Shown here: positions 7,354-17,039 of the stretch, piece by piece
Numbering within the stretch: the first letter of the stretch is position 1
How the letters are laid out: each line of letters opens with the position of its first letter
Assembly: GCF_030530635.1 (NCBI RefSeq)
Contig: NZ_JAUMUL010000005.1
Coordinates: forward strand, 15,119-79,118
DNA from: Actinomyces sp.
GTDB lineage: Bacteria; Actinomycetota; Actinomycetes; Actinomycetales; Actinomycetaceae
Reading direction: 5' to 3'
DNA: 64,000 nucleotides
Notes under the pieces: generated by a model
Databases searched by the model: none
The model's input: only the letters and a program-made list of their open reading frames with translations
What the model was told of the DNA's origin: nothing
Program-made: the position numbers and the translations under genes

Positions 7354-8544
7354 TCATGCGCCGGCAGTGCGGGGCAGCTCGGCCAGGTCGTCGCGGTGCA
7401 CCACCGGGGCCACGTGGTCGCCCGGGGCAGGCGCACGGCGTCTCCGGGCGTCGAGCACCTCCTCAATCTCGGCGGCCGCATAGCGGCAGATACCGCGTGC
7501 CAGTACCCGCTGCGGCCCCACGATCTCCACTACGGCACCGGACTCGAAGTCCCCGTCCACCCCGACTACGCCGGGCAGCAGCAGAGACTTCTTGCCCACG
7601 GTGACGGCCCGGGCCGCCCCGGCGTCCACGAGCAGGCGCCCCTCGGGCATCGAGGCGTGCGCCATCCACAGGCGCCGACTGGGGCGGTGCGGCCCGGTGG
7701 GGGCGAACCACGTCCCCAGGTCGGTCGGGATGGATCGTCCCCCGAGCAGCCGGGGCGCGTCGTCGGCATTGGCGATGATCGTGGCAGTGCCGGAGGCGCA
7801 GGAGATGGTGGCCGCCTGCACCTTGGTGGCCATGCCGCCGGTCCCCAGGGCGCCGGCATCACCATCCACCCGCACCCCCGCCAACTCACCACTGCCGCCC
7901 ACATAGCGCACGGGGCGGGCGCCGGGGGTACCCGGACGGGCGGTCCACATGCCGTCCACATCCGTGAACAGGATCAGCACGTCGGCGGTCACCAAGTGCG
8001 ACACCAGGGCCGCCAGATGATCGTTGTCCCCCAGGTTGAACTCGGCGGTGGCCACCGCGTCGTTCTCGTTGACCACCGGCACCGCCCCCATGGAAAGCAG
8101 GGCGTCGAAGGTAGCGCGCACAGTCCGGTAGTGGCTGCGCACCGCCACGTCCTGCGCTGTCAGCAGCACCTGCGCCGTCACCACCCCGTAGGCGCTCAGC
8201 GCCGTCTGCCAGCGGGAGACCAGGTGCCCCTGACCCACGGATGCCGCCGCCTGCAGTAGGCGCAACTCGCCGGGTCGAGACTCCAGTCCGAGCGGGACCA
8301 GGCCGGCCGCCACCGCCCCGGAGGAGACCAGGACCACGTCGTGCCCCCGCCGCCGCATGCCGGCCAGCAGGCCGGCCAGAATGTCGATGCGATTCAGGTC
8401 CAGTCCACCGTCGGGGCGGGTCAGCGAGGAGGAGCCGACCTTGAGGACGACGCGTGCACCTTCAGGCAGCGCCACCGGCCGCGTCTCGGCCCCGACCTCA
8501 GGCATACGGGTGGTGTCCGTGGGGCTCAGGCGGCCGGCTTTCAC
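7354..8544 (-). CDS. proB: Glutamate 5-kinase with PUA domain
   Basis: ProB phosphorylates glutamate with ATP, the first and feedback-regulated step of proline synthesis; its product goes to ProA. The ~396-residue protein has the amino-acid kinase core: [53 protein letters not shown] and [12 protein letters not shown]. It ends in a C-terminal PUA domain (about the last 90 residues, from [27 protein letters not shown] sequence). I place the start at the GTG overlapping the obg stop, preceded by GGAGGAGG, giving a short extra N-terminus; an ATG at 8505 is the alternative. It is translationally coupled to obg. Confidence 0.93.
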   Translation of the reverse strand: MKAGRLSPTDTTRMPEVGAETRPVALPEGARVVLKVGSSSLTRPDGGLDLNRIDILAGLLAGMRRRGHDVVLVSSGAVAAGLVPLGLESRPGELRLLQAAASVGQGHLVSRWQTALSAYGVVTAQVLLTAQDVAVRSHYRTVRATFDALLSMGAVPVVNENDAVATAEFNLGDNDHLAALVSHLVTADVLILFTDVDGMWTARPGTPGARPVRYVGGSGELAGVRVDGDAGALGTGGMATKVQAATISCASGTATIIANADDAPRLLGGRSIPTDLGTWFAPTGPHRPSRRLWMAHASMPEGRLLVDAGAARAVTVGKKSLLLPGVVGVDGDFESGAVVEIVGPQRVLARGICRYAAAEIEEVLDARRRRAPAPGDHVAPVVHRDDLAELPRTAGA

Positions 8545-10112
8545 GACTCCTCCTCCCACACGCCGTCGGAGGCGTCTGTCCACAGGCCCTCGGCGGCCTC
8601 GTCGCGCAGCTGCCGGCGGGCCGCCTCCTTGGCATCCATCCAGTCGTGATATTGCGCGCGCCGCTCGGCGTTGGTACGACGATGACGATCCTCCAGACGG
8701 GCGTCGGTACCACGCGCGCCGAGCAGCTCGGCACCGGTGGTCATGGCCGGCTCCCAGGTGAAGATGATGCCGCCCTCGACGGCGCCGATCAGGACGGTAT
8801 CGCCTGCGTGGGCACCGGCTCGGGCCAGTTCATCCTCGACCCCGCCGGCGGCCAGCCGGTCGGCCAAGTAGCCAACGGCCTCATCGTTGGAGAAGTCGGT
8901 CTGTCGCACCCACCGCTCGGGCTTGTCTCCGCGTACCTGGTAAACCGTACCCTCGGCCGGATGTTGGATGACCTCCACGGTGACGTCCGCCCGCCCACCC
9001 CGGCGGCCTACGGGCTCCGGGCGGATCACGGGACGGGCCTGCCCGGCCGCGGCGGGTGCCTGCGCACGGGCCCGTGCAACCAGTTCAGCCAAGGCGAAGG
9101 ACAGGCCGTTCAGACCCTCATGAGAGACCGCGGACACCGTGAACGTGGGCAGACCGCGCACCTTAAGGTCCGCCTCAACCAGTTCGGCCAGCTCGGCGGC
9201 CTCGGGAACATCGACCTTGCCCAGCACCGCCACGCGCGGACGCTCCATCAGCGGGGGCAGCCCGGTAAGTGCCGGATCCGCCTCGTCCGCTCCAAGCCGC
9301 TCGGCATAGTCGGCCAGCTCCGCCTCAATGGTGTCGAAGTCACTGACCGGGTCGCGCCCCGGTTCCAGCGTGGCGCAGTCCAGCACGTGCACCACCACCG
9401 CGCAACGCTCGATATGGCGCAGGAACTCCAGCCCCAGCCCCCGGCCCTGACTGGCCCCCGGGATCAGTCCGGGCACGTCCGCCATGGTGTAGCGGACCTC
9501 GCCGGCCTCCACCACACCCAGATTCGGGGTGAGCGTGGTGAAGGGGTAGTCCGCGATCTTGGGGCGGGCAGCACTCATGGCGGCAATCAGGGATGACTTG
9601 CCGGCGCTGGGATAGCCGACCAGAGCCACGTCGGCGATTGTCTTCAGTTCCAGGGTGACATCACCCGCCTGCCCGGGCTCGCCCAGCAGGTGGAAGCCGG
9701 GGGCCTTGCGCTTGGGGGAGGCCAGGGAGAAGTTGCCGCGGCCGCCGCTTCCGCCCGCAGCGACGACGACGCGCTCGCCGGCTTGGGTCAGGTCCGCCAG
9801 GACGGCTCCGTCTGGGTCCTTGACGACGGTGCCCAGCGGCACCGGCAGCACCAGGTCCTCGCCATCGGCTCCACGACGCCAACCGCCCTGACCGGGGGTG
9901 CCGGAGGCGGCCCTGCGGTGGGGTGAGCGATGGTAGCTCAGCAGGGTGGTCACCCGCGGATCGGCTGCCAGGACGACGTCGCCGCCGTGGCCGCCGTCGC
10001 CGCCGGCGGCGCCGGCCAGCGGCGGGTACTTCTCCCGGTGGATCGAGGTGCAGCCGTGGCCGCCGTCGCCGCCGGCGACATGCAGTACTACGCGATCGAT
10101 GAAGCTGGGCAT
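8541..10112 (-). CDS. obg: Obg/CgtA GTPase (ribosome assembly)
   Basis: Obg is an essential GTPase of 50S subunit maturation and stress control. The 523-residue protein shows the glycine-rich Obg fold at the N-terminus ([35 protein letters not shown]). Its G domain has [10 protein letters not shown] (G1), the switch [14 protein letters not shown] (G3) and GKVD (G4). A C-terminal OCT domain lies in about the last 130 residues, and the tail is acidic and Glu-rich. The ATG at 10112 was chosen because the family starts exactly there; upstream codons in frame are unrelated. It lies in rplU-rpmA-obg-proB order, a conserved bacterial cluster. Confidence 0.96.
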   Translation of the reverse strand: MPSFIDRVVLHVAGGDGGHGCTSIHREKYPPLAGAAGGDGGHGGDVVLAADPRVTTLLSYHRSPHRRAASGTPGQGGWRRGADGEDLVLPVPLGTVVKDPDGAVLADLTQAGERVVVAAGGSGGRGNFSLASPKRKAPGFHLLGEPGQAGDVTLELKTIADVALVGYPSAGKSSLIAAMSAARPKIADYPFTTLTPNLGVVEAGEVRYTMADVPGLIPGASQGRGLGLEFLRHIERCAVVVHVLDCATLEPGRDPVSDFDTIEAELADYAERLGADEADPALTGLPPLMERPRVAVLGKVDVPEAAELAELVEADLKVRGLPTFTVSAVSHEGLNGLSFALAELVARARAQAPAAAGQARPVIRPEPVGRRGGRADVTVEVIQHPAEGTVYQVRGDKPERWVRQTDFSNDEAVGYLADRLAAGGVEDELARAGAHAGDTVLIGAVEGGIIFTWEPAMTTGAELLGARGTDARLEDRHRRTNAERRAQYHDWMDAKEAARRQLRDEAAEGLWTDASDGVWEEES

Positions 10113-10224
10113 GGGCGTCTCCTCGGGCTGGGTGGGACGTTGTCCCCGGGGCCGGCACGGCGCGAGGGCGGACGGCCGAAGCCGCCCGCCCTCGCGGATG
10201 CCGTCATGGTGTTTGGAGGCTGCG

Positions 10225-10482
10225 TCAGCCTTCGGAGGCGACGACGTTGACGACCCTGCGGTCGCGACGAGTACCGAAGTCCACATTGCCGGCGGTCAGG
10301 GCGAACAGGGTGTCGTCCTTGCCGCGACCGACGTTGTTACCGGGGTGGAAGTGGGTGCCGCGCTGGCGGACGATGATCTCGCCGGCCTTTACGAACTGGC
10401 CGCCGAAGCGCTTGACGCCGAGGCGCTGGGCGTTGGAGTCGCGGCCGTTGCGGGAGGAACCAAGACCCTTCTTGTGTGCCAT
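10225..10482 (-). CDS. rpmA: 50S ribosomal protein L27
   Basis: The 85-residue protein begins [20 protein letters not shown] and contains [22 protein letters not shown] and [11 protein letters not shown], the full L27 signature. The mature N-terminus of L27 reaches the peptidyl-transferase centre; no cleavable N-terminal extension of the Firmicutes type is present. It lies 58 nt downstream of rplU and 112 nt upstream of obg on the same strand. Confidence 0.98.
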   Translation of the reverse strand: MAHKKGLGSSRNGRDSNAQRLGVKRFGGQFVKAGEIIVRQRGTHFHPGNNVGRGKDDTLFALTAGNVDFGTRRDRRVVNVVASEG

Positions 10483-10540
10483 GTCGGGGCTTCTTTCTGT
10501 TTCGCTGGTGCCTTTGGGATACTGCGGGCGGTGCGCCCAC

Positions 10541-10861
10541 TCAGCCGATCGCGGTGACCTTGATGGCGGTGAGCTTGGCGCGGTGCCCCTGGCGCTTGCG
10601 GTAACCCGTCTTGTTCTTGAACTTCAGGATGTTGATCTTGGGGCCCTTCTCATCCCCGACGATCTCAGCCTTGACGGTGGTGTCGGCCAAGTCCGCGGCG
10701 GAAGCGGTCACCTTGTCTCCATCCACCAGCATTACGGGGGCGAGGGAGACCTCGTCGCCGACCTCGCCGGCAAGCCTGTCGACAACCACGACGTCACCGA
10801 CGGAGACCTTCTCCTGACGGCCGCCGGCCTTGACGATCGCGTAGACCACTTGACTGCTCAT
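10541..10861 (-). CDS. rplU: 50S ribosomal protein L21
   Basis: The 106-residue protein contains [18 protein letters not shown] near the N-terminus and the conserved C-terminal [15 protein letters not shown] followed by [10 protein letters not shown]. Its length is normal. It heads the rplU-rpmA-obg-proB cluster. The ATG at 10861 lacks a strong Shine-Dalgarno, so a GTG four codons later (VVYAIV) cannot be excluded. Confidence 0.97.
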   Translation of the reverse strand: MSSQVVYAIVKAGGRQEKVSVGDVVVVDRLAGEVGDEVSLAPVMLVDGDKVTASAADLADTTVKAEIVGDEKGPKINILKFKNKTGYRKRQGHRAKLTAIKVTAIG

Positions 10862-11048
10862 CTCTGTCGTTTCTTCTAGCCACCCGCTCCCGGGAGCACT
10901 GCTCCACCGCTCACGGGCAACTACCTTGGCAATGGTGCGGAACGCACCGCCGGACTACTTTATGCGATCCGGCGGGCGACACCAACCCGCAGACGTCCGC
11001 AGGACCTGTGTTCTTCCGCACCCCTGCGCCCGCATATGTCCCCGCCGC

Positions 11049-13763
11049 TCAGGATGACTGCGGAGCGGCTGCCGCCTCCTTGTCCTTCTGAGCGCGCTCA
11101 TGGGCGTGCTCATGGGCATGTTCGGAGGCCGCCGCGATCTGGGCGAGAGCACCACGGACCACCGATCGAGTGGCCTCATCCTGTCCCGGAGCCTCGGACC
11201 GACTGGAGGACTTGCCGCGACCGGAGGACTTGCCGGATTTGCCGCTCCCCTTCGAGGAGGACTTGGCCGGGGCGCCGGCGTCCTCCCGGCCGCGCCGCCC
11301 CCGCCCGGAGCCCGCGCCGCGACTCGCGGAGACGGACATGTCGACCGCCTGGTTCTCCACCGGGGTGTCATGCACGATGAATCCGCGCCCCCCGCAGCAC
11401 TCGCAGGGCGTGGAGAAGGCCTCCACCAGCCCCTGGCCGACGCGTTTGCGGGTCATCTGCACCAGGCCCAACGAGGTGACCTCCGTGACCTGATGCCGGG
11501 TGCGGTCACGCCCCAGGCACTCCACCAGGCGGCGCAGCACCAGGTCCCGGTTGGACTCCAGCACCATGTCCACGAAGTCGATCACCACCATGCCCCCGAT
11601 GTCGCGCAATCGCAGCTGGCGGACAATCTCCTCCGCGGCCTCGAGGTTGTTGCGGGTAATCGTCTCCTCCAGAGTGCCTTCCGCCCCGCCGGTGAAACGT
11701 CCGGTGTTGACGTCGATGACGGTCATCGCCTCGGTGCGGTCGATGACGAGTGTGCCGCCGCTGGGCAGCCACACCTTCCGGTCGAAGCCCTTGGCGAGCT
11801 GCTCGTCAATGCGGTGCGCCGTAAACACGTCCTCTTTGTCGACCCAGTGCTCCAGCCGGTCAGTCAGCTCGGGGCTGAGGTCACCTACGTAGGTGGAGAT
11901 GGTTTTCCAGGCGTCGGGCCCCTGAACGATGAGCTTACGGAAGTCCTCGTTGAAGACGTCACGCACCACACGCACGGCCAACTCGGGCTCCTCCTTAAGC
12001 AGCACGGGCGCCTTCCCGGAGCCCCTGAGCACCTGGGAGGACTTCTTATCGATGGCCTCCCACTGGGTCACGAGTCGTTTGACGTCGTCGGCGAGTTGCT
12101 GCTCTCCGGCGCCCTCGGCGGCAGTGCGCACGATCACTCCGGCGTCGTCTGGGACGATCCGTTTGAGGATCTTCTTCAGGCGGTTGCGCTCGGTATCGGG
12201 AAGCTTGCGGGAGATGCCGGTCATGGTGCCGCCGGGCACCAGCACCAGGTAGCGGCCGGCCAGAGTGATCTGGCTGGTCAGGCGGGCACCCTTATGGCCG
12301 ATCGGGTCTTTGGTGACCTGCACCAGGACGGTGTCGCCCGCCTTCAGCGCATCCTCGATGCGGCGCGGCTTACCCTCCATACCGGCCGCGTCCCAGTTGA
12401 CCTCGCCCGCGTACAGCACGGCGTTGCGGCCCTTGCCGATGTCCACGAAGGCCGCCTCCATCGAAGGCAGCACGTTCTGTACGCGGCCGACATACACATT
12501 GCCGACCAACGATGTCTGGGTGTGCCGGGCCACGTAATGCTCCACCAGCAACCCGTCCTCCAGAACGGCGATCTGGTTCAGCCCGTCCTGTTCGCGTACC
12601 ACCATCTGCCGGTCGACGCTCTCGCGGCGGGCGAGGAATTCGGCCTCGGTGATGATGGGACGACGGCGACCGGCGGCGCGTCCCTCACGGCGCCGCTGCC
12701 GCTTGGCCTCCAGCCGAGTGGAACCCTTGAGCGCAGTGATCTCGTCACGGGACGCATCGGAGCGGCTGCGGGAGCGACGCCTACGACGACGCGAACCGAC
12801 ACTCCCCTCCGGGGCCGGGACGGGCGCCTGCTCGGAGTCCACATCACCCTGCGCGTCGGCAGTAGTATCCGCGACCTCGCCGGACTCCTCGGGGTTCTCC
12901 TCGGCCGCCTCGGAACGGGAGCGGGCACGCCGTCCGCGTCCACCGCGGCGACGCTTACGTCGACCGGCGCCAGTTTCTTTGGTGTCTTCGTCCCCCTCGG
13001 CTATGGCGATGTCCTCGGCGCCACCCTCGACGTCGGCGGAAGCCTCGACGTCTCCAGAGTCGTCGGGGGCGAGGCGGCCGCGACGCCCGGAGGGCGCGGC
13101 CTCCTCCACGTGGGCGGGGGCCGTGGTGGCGGCAGTGGCCCGACGGCGCCGGCGGCGGGCCACGCCCGGCCGCGCCTGCGCCCCTTCGACCGAGGTGTCG
13201 GAGCCTTGGTCCACGGTAGCATCGGCACGCTCTTCTGAGACCGTGTCCCGCTGTGGGGCGGTGTTGGTGCCGGATCTGGCCGGCTCGGCCTGGGCGGGGG
13301 CGGTGGCGGCGACTTTTACCTTGCGGCGCCGACGCCGGGCGAGCGCCGGGTCGGGCGCCTGGAACAGCAGTGAGGCGGCCGGCAACTGCCGCTCCTCCGG
13401 CTCTGGGCGCTCTTCCGCCGGGGTGATCGGGGAGGCATCTGTCTGCGGAGCATCGTCATGCTCCTCCGGCGCGTCCTCGGCGAACTCGTCCGCATCGGCG
13501 CTCTCGGCGTCTGTGACGGGCGGTTCATCCGCCGGGACCGGAGTAACGTCGTCGGCGTCCGGATCGGTCGGCGTTTGAGCCGCGAGTTGCACTTCCGCGG
13601 CGTCGTCTACGCCATCAGGAGGAGTCTGCTCTAAGAGAGGTGCGGTTGACGCGGTCGTGACCCGGCGGTGCCGCCGCGTGGAGCGCTTGGGCGAACTCGT
13701 CTCATTGGTTTCCTCGGCGTCCCGCGAGGACGAGTCGGTTGAACGCGATGACGAGGAAGACAT
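11049..13763 (-). CDS. rne: Ribonuclease E/G family endoribonuclease with long disordered N-terminus
   Basis: RNase E/G cleaves single-stranded RNA in mRNA decay and rRNA/tRNA processing. The ~904-residue protein has a ~370-residue acidic and Arg-rich N-terminal extension with two near-copies of an ARRRRR...ATAPA block. It then shows the S1-like region (about 420-520, from VGNVYVGRVQNVLPSMEAAFVDIGKG), the catalytic core with VIDVNTGRFTG and EEIVRQLRLRDIGGMVVIDF, and the zinc-link-type CECCGGRG. The C-terminal tail is Ser/Lys/Gly-rich and His-rich. Extensions on both sides of the core are typical of actinobacterial RNase E. The start MSSSSSRSTD at 13763 is preferred over an upstream in-frame codon with no family support. 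Its Shine-Dalgarno is weak. Confidence 0.93.
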   Translation of the reverse strand: MSSSSSRSTDSSSRDAEETNETSSPKRSTRRHRRVTTASTAPLLEQTPPDGVDDAAEVQLAAQTPTDPDADDVTPVPADEPPVTDAESADADEFAEDAPEEHDDAPQTDASPITPAEERPEPEERQLPAASLLFQAPDPALARRRRRKVKVAATAPAQAEPARSGTNTAPQRDTVSEERADATVDQGSDTSVEGAQARPGVARRRRRRATAATTAPAHVEEAAPSGRRGRLAPDDSGDVEASADVEGGAEDIAIAEGDEDTKETGAGRRKRRRGGRGRRARSRSEAAEENPEESGEVADTTADAQGDVDSEQAPVPAPEGSVGSRRRRRRSRSRSDASRDEITALKGSTRLEAKRQRRREGRAAGRRRPIITEAEFLARRESVDRQMVVREQDGLNQIAVLEDGLLVEHYVARHTQTSLVGNVYVGRVQNVLPSMEAAFVDIGKGRNAVLYAGEVNWDAAGMEGKPRRIEDALKAGDTVLVQVTKDPIGHKGARLTSQITLAGRYLVLVPGGTMTGISRKLPDTERNRLKKILKRIVPDDAGVIVRTAAEGAGEQQLADDVKRLVTQWEAIDKKSSQVLRGSGKAPVLLKEEPELAVRVVRDVFNEDFRKLIVQGPDAWKTISTYVGDLSPELTDRLEHWVDKEDVFTAHRIDEQLAKGFDRKVWLPSGGTLVIDRTEAMTVIDVNTGRFTGGAEGTLEETITRNNLEAAEEIVRQLRLRDIGGMVVIDFVDMVLESNRDLVLRRLVECLGRDRTRHQVTEVTSLGLVQMTRKRVGQGLVEAFSTPCECCGGRGFIVHDTPVENQAVDMSVSASRGAGSGRGRRGREDAGAPAKSSSKGSGKSGKSSGRGKSSSRSEAPGQDEATRSVVRGALAQIAAASEHAHEHAHERAQKDKEAAAAPQSS

Positions 13764-14245
13764 GGGTGTATCTGCACTTTCGGGCGCCCCGACCCCGCCG
13801 TACCCGCGGAGCCAGGCGCGGTCATGCTCCCCGGTGGGGAGCCAAAAGCCTACGTGTGCGCCTTGCGGCGCCGGACTGCGGCGGAACTCGCACTCACGGA
13901 AGTGCGGCGGCGCTCTGAGCGGCGCAAGTCTTCCGGGCGGTCTCGGCCGAGGTTCGGACACCGGTTACCGGTACGAGGCAACCGATGCCGCTGGGCATTA
14001 TCGCACAGGCAGGACGTCCGCCAAGCAGCACATGGCCTCGGCGCCCCGTTATCTCGGCCACGGCGGACAGCCCCGCGGCCGCCGCACTCACCCTCCCCTT
14101 CACTCCAAGCCGAACGAACCTGATAACGAGTCATGCATCTTTCACGACTACCCGTCAGGCAGCCCCTATACTGAACTTATCTCCTCAGGGTTTCCACCAA
14201 GGATATACTTATATTTCTCGTGCTTCTTCGCGAAAGGCGGCGCAG
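13764..14245. other. Divergent rne/cydA intergenic region
   Basis: These 482 bp separate the divergent rne and cydA starts and probably hold both promoters and a long rne leader. TATACT at 14167-14172 is a possible -10 element for cydA, but no well-spaced -35 is evident. The last 60 bp before cydA are AT-rich. No RNA gene or repeat is recognised. Confidence 0.4.
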
Positions 14246-15751
14246 ATGAGCCTGGCACCGATGGCGCTCGACTCCCTCGACGCGGCTCGATGGCAGTTCG
14301 GCATTACCACCGTCTATCACTTCATCCTGGTGCCGCTGACGATCGGCCTGTCCCCACTGGTGGCACTGATGGAGACTCTCCACCTGCGCACCGGCAGTGA
14401 GCAGTGGCGGACGGCCTCGAGGTTCTTCGGCAACATCCTGCTGATCAACTTCGCCCTGGGCGTGGCCACCGGCATCGTCCAGGAGTTCCAGTTCGGCATG
14501 AACTGGTCGGAGTACTCCCGGTTCGTCGGCAACATCTTCGGAGCACCACTGGCCTTCGAGGCACTGCTGGCCTTCTTCATGGAGTCCACCTTCCTGGGCC
14601 TGTGGATCTTCGGTCGGGACCGTCTGTCCCCCGTGCTGCACAACCTTTGCATCTGGATGGTTGCCCTGGGCACGAACCTGTCCGCCTTCTTCATTCTCGC
14701 CGCCAACTCCTGGATGCAGCACCCGGTTGGCGCCGTCGTCAACCCGAACACCGGTCGGGCCGAACTGGACGGCATCGTCGGGTTCTTTGAGGTGCTCGGC
14801 AACGAGATCCTGTGGGTCACCGTGGCGCACGTGGTCTCCTCCGCCTTCCTGGTTGCGGGTACCCTCATCCTCGGGGTGTCCGCCTGGTGGATGGTCAAGG
14901 CGGCCCGCGCGGATCAGGACTTCGAGGCCCGCGCGCTGTGGCGTCGCCTGACCCGCTTCGGCGCGGTCACCATGCTCGTGGCCGGCGCCGTCACCCTGGG
15001 CTCGGGCCACATGCAGGGACAGCTCGTGGCCGCGGAGCAGCCGGCCAAGATGGCGGCCGCCGAGATGCTGTGCGAGACCGAGTCCGGTGCTGGTTTCACC
15101 GTGGCCGCCTTCGGCAGTTGCACCGACGGCACCGCCACCCACCTGGTCACCATCCCCTACGTGTACTCCTTCATGGCCACCAATGATCCGCACGCCGAGG
15201 TCATGGGACTGAACGACGCCCAGGCGATGTACGCCGAGCGTTACGGCGACGGCGTGGACTACACCCCCAACGAGATGGTCACTTTCTGGTCCTTCCGGCT
15301 CATGATCGGTCTGGGCACGCTTGCCATCGCCATTGGCGCCGCCGCCCTGTGGCTCACGCGTCGGGGCCGCCTGGTCGACTCCCCGCTACTGGGCAGGATC
15401 GCACTGTGGAGCATGTGGCTGCCCTTCGTCGCCGCAACATTCGGCTGGATCATGACCGAGATGGGCCGACAGCCATGGGTGGTGGTCCCCAACCTCGCCG
15501 ATCCCGTCTCCCAGGTGTACATGCTCACCGCCGACGGCGTATCCCCCACAGTCACATCCGGCACCGTGCTGGTCTCACTGATCGGTTTCACGCTCCTGTA
15601 CGCGGCACTCGGAGTCGTCTGGTTCCTGCTGCTGCGCCGCTACGTACGCGAGGGCGTGCACACGCAGCTCGACCCGGCGCGGAACCTCGACGAGACGACC
15701 CCGGACCATTCCGACGACAGGGCCGAGTCCCTGCTGTCCTTCCAGTACTGA
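14246..15751 (+). CDS. cydA: Cytochrome bd oxidase subunit I
   Basis: CydA carries the hemes of cytochrome bd, the high-affinity quinol oxidase of the cytoplasmic membrane. The 501-residue protein begins MSLAPMALDSLDAARWQFGITTVYHF, which includes the N-terminal heme-ligand histidine region. It also shows GVATGIVQEFQFGMNWS, the GRQPW motif (in MGRQPWVV) and about nine membrane segments. The Q-loop is of the short type. AAGGCGG lies 6 nt before the ATG at 14246; a longer in-frame extension upstream is not supported. It is the first gene of cydA-cydB-cydD-cydC-kinase. Confidence 0.96.
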   Translation: MSLAPMALDSLDAARWQFGITTVYHFILVPLTIGLSPLVALMETLHLRTGSEQWRTASRFFGNILLINFALGVATGIVQEFQFGMNWSEYSRFVGNIFGAPLAFEALLAFFMESTFLGLWIFGRDRLSPVLHNLCIWMVALGTNLSAFFILAANSWMQHPVGAVVNPNTGRAELDGIVGFFEVLGNEILWVTVAHVVSSAFLVAGTLILGVSAWWMVKAARADQDFEARALWRRLTRFGAVTMLVAGAVTLGSGHMQGQLVAAEQPAKMAAAEMLCETESGAGFTVAAFGSCTDGTATHLVTIPYVYSFMATNDPHAEVMGLNDAQAMYAERYGDGVDYTPNEMVTFWSFRLMIGLGTLAIAIGAAALWLTRRGRLVDSPLLGRIALWSMWLPFVAATFGWIMTEMGRQPWVVVPNLADPVSQVYMLTADGVSPTVTSGTVLVSLIGFTLLYAALGVVWFLLLRRYVREGVHTQLDPARNLDETTPDHSDDRAESLLSFQY

Positions 15752-15846
15752 TACGGGCCCGGTTCGGAGTCCGTCCCATCCATACGCACGTTGCCCGCAT
15801 CACGCTGATCACACAGCCGTCCGCCCCGACAAGCCTGGAGCCCGCC

Positions 15847-16974
15847 ATGACACTGTCAGTCCTCTGGTTCATCCTCATCACGATCCTCTGGGTCGGTTAT
15901 CTGACGCTGGAGGGATTCGACTTCGGAGTCGGCATGCTGTTGAGGATCCTCGGTCGCGATGAGCGCGAGCGCCGCGCCATGGTGCGTACCATCGGCCCCC
16001 ACTGGGACGGCAACGAAGTCTGGCTGCTGACCGCCGGCGGCGCCACCTTCGCGGCCTTCCCCGAGTGGTACGGCACACTCTTCTCCGGTGCCTACCTGGT
16101 GCTGTTCGTCATCCTGCTGTGCCTGATCGTGCGCGTGTGCGCCATCGAGTGGCGCGGCCGGATCAACGACCAGTCCTGGCGCGACCGCTGGGACTGGGCG
16201 CACACCGTGGCCGCCTGGCTGCCCTCGATCCTATGGGGCGCCGCCTTCGCGAACCTGGTGCAGGGCATGCCGATCGAGGTGGTCGATACCGCCAGCGGCG
16301 GGGTCGTTCCGGCCGACGAGGTGCCCACCGACACACTGATTGCCGGGGCCTCGCACCAGATCACCGGCGGCTTCTTCAGCCTGCTCACGCCATTCACGCT
16401 GCTGGGCGGGGCCGCCACCTGCCTGCTGTTCCTCACCCACGGGGCCCTGTTCACCGCCCTGAAGACGACCGGCGACCTGTCCGCCCGCGCGGCCGCCCTG
16501 GCCCGCCGCTGCGGGGTGGTCTCCACTCTCGTCGCCGCCGTCTGGGGAGTGTGGGCGGCCGGCTACTCGGCCACCGTCTGGGCCTGGCTACCACTGGGGG
16601 TTGCCGCCGGGGCACTCACGGGATCCTTGATCAGCTCCTTCCGCGGCAGGCAGGGCCTGGCCTTCGGCCTGCACTTCGTCGCCATCGCCGGCGTGGCCGT
16701 CTTCATCTTCACCGCCATGGCGCCCGACGTGATGCGTTCGTCGATCGACCCCGCCTACTCACTCACGATCGTACAGGCGGCCTCCGCCGATACCACGCTG
16801 CTGATCATGACGGTGGTAGCCGTGGTGTTCCTGCCGCTCGTGCTCTTCTACACGATCTGGGGCTACCGGACCTTCTCCGCCCGCATCAACGCAGAGAGGA
16901 TCGACCCCGCCGCCGGCGGTCTGCACCCCACCCGAGTGCGTGACAACGACCAGCCCGCACCCGGCGATCACTGA
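15847..16974 (+). CDS. cydB: Cytochrome bd oxidase subunit II
   Basis: The 375-residue integral membrane partner of CydA begins MTLSVLWFILITILWVGYLTLEGFDFGVGML, the canonical CydB start with the EGFDFG motif. It continues with IGPHWDGNEVWLLTAGGA, also diagnostic. Eight to nine hydrophobic segments follow. The ATG at 15847 was chosen because family homology starts there, although the frame is open further upstream. It lies 95 nt after cydA and 65 nt before cydD. Confidence 0.96.
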   Translation: MTLSVLWFILITILWVGYLTLEGFDFGVGMLLRILGRDERERRAMVRTIGPHWDGNEVWLLTAGGATFAAFPEWYGTLFSGAYLVLFVILLCLIVRVCAIEWRGRINDQSWRDRWDWAHTVAAWLPSILWGAAFANLVQGMPIEVVDTASGGVVPADEVPTDTLIAGASHQITGGFFSLLTPFTLLGGAATCLLFLTHGALFTALKTTGDLSARAAALARRCGVVSTLVAAVWGVWAAGYSATVWAWLPLGVAAGALTGSLISSFRGRQGLAFGLHFVAIAGVAVFIFTAMAPDVMRSSIDPAYSLTIVQAASADTTLLIMTVVAVVFLPLVLFYTIWGYRTFSARINAERIDPAAGGLHPTRVRDNDQPAPGDH

Positions 16975-17039
16975 GGCCCACTTACCACTAACGGCCCTTT
17001 TCCAGGACTACGGTCCCACTCTGGCATTATCCTGTTGGG

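Noticed and set aside
11100..13238. 712-codon open frame on the plus strand
   Set aside because: It is antisense to the RNase E/G gene, has no domain and arises from the high-GC codon pattern.
13985..14245. N-terminal extension of cydA
   Set aside because: The frame is open upstream but CydA family homology and a good ribosome binding site begin at 14246.
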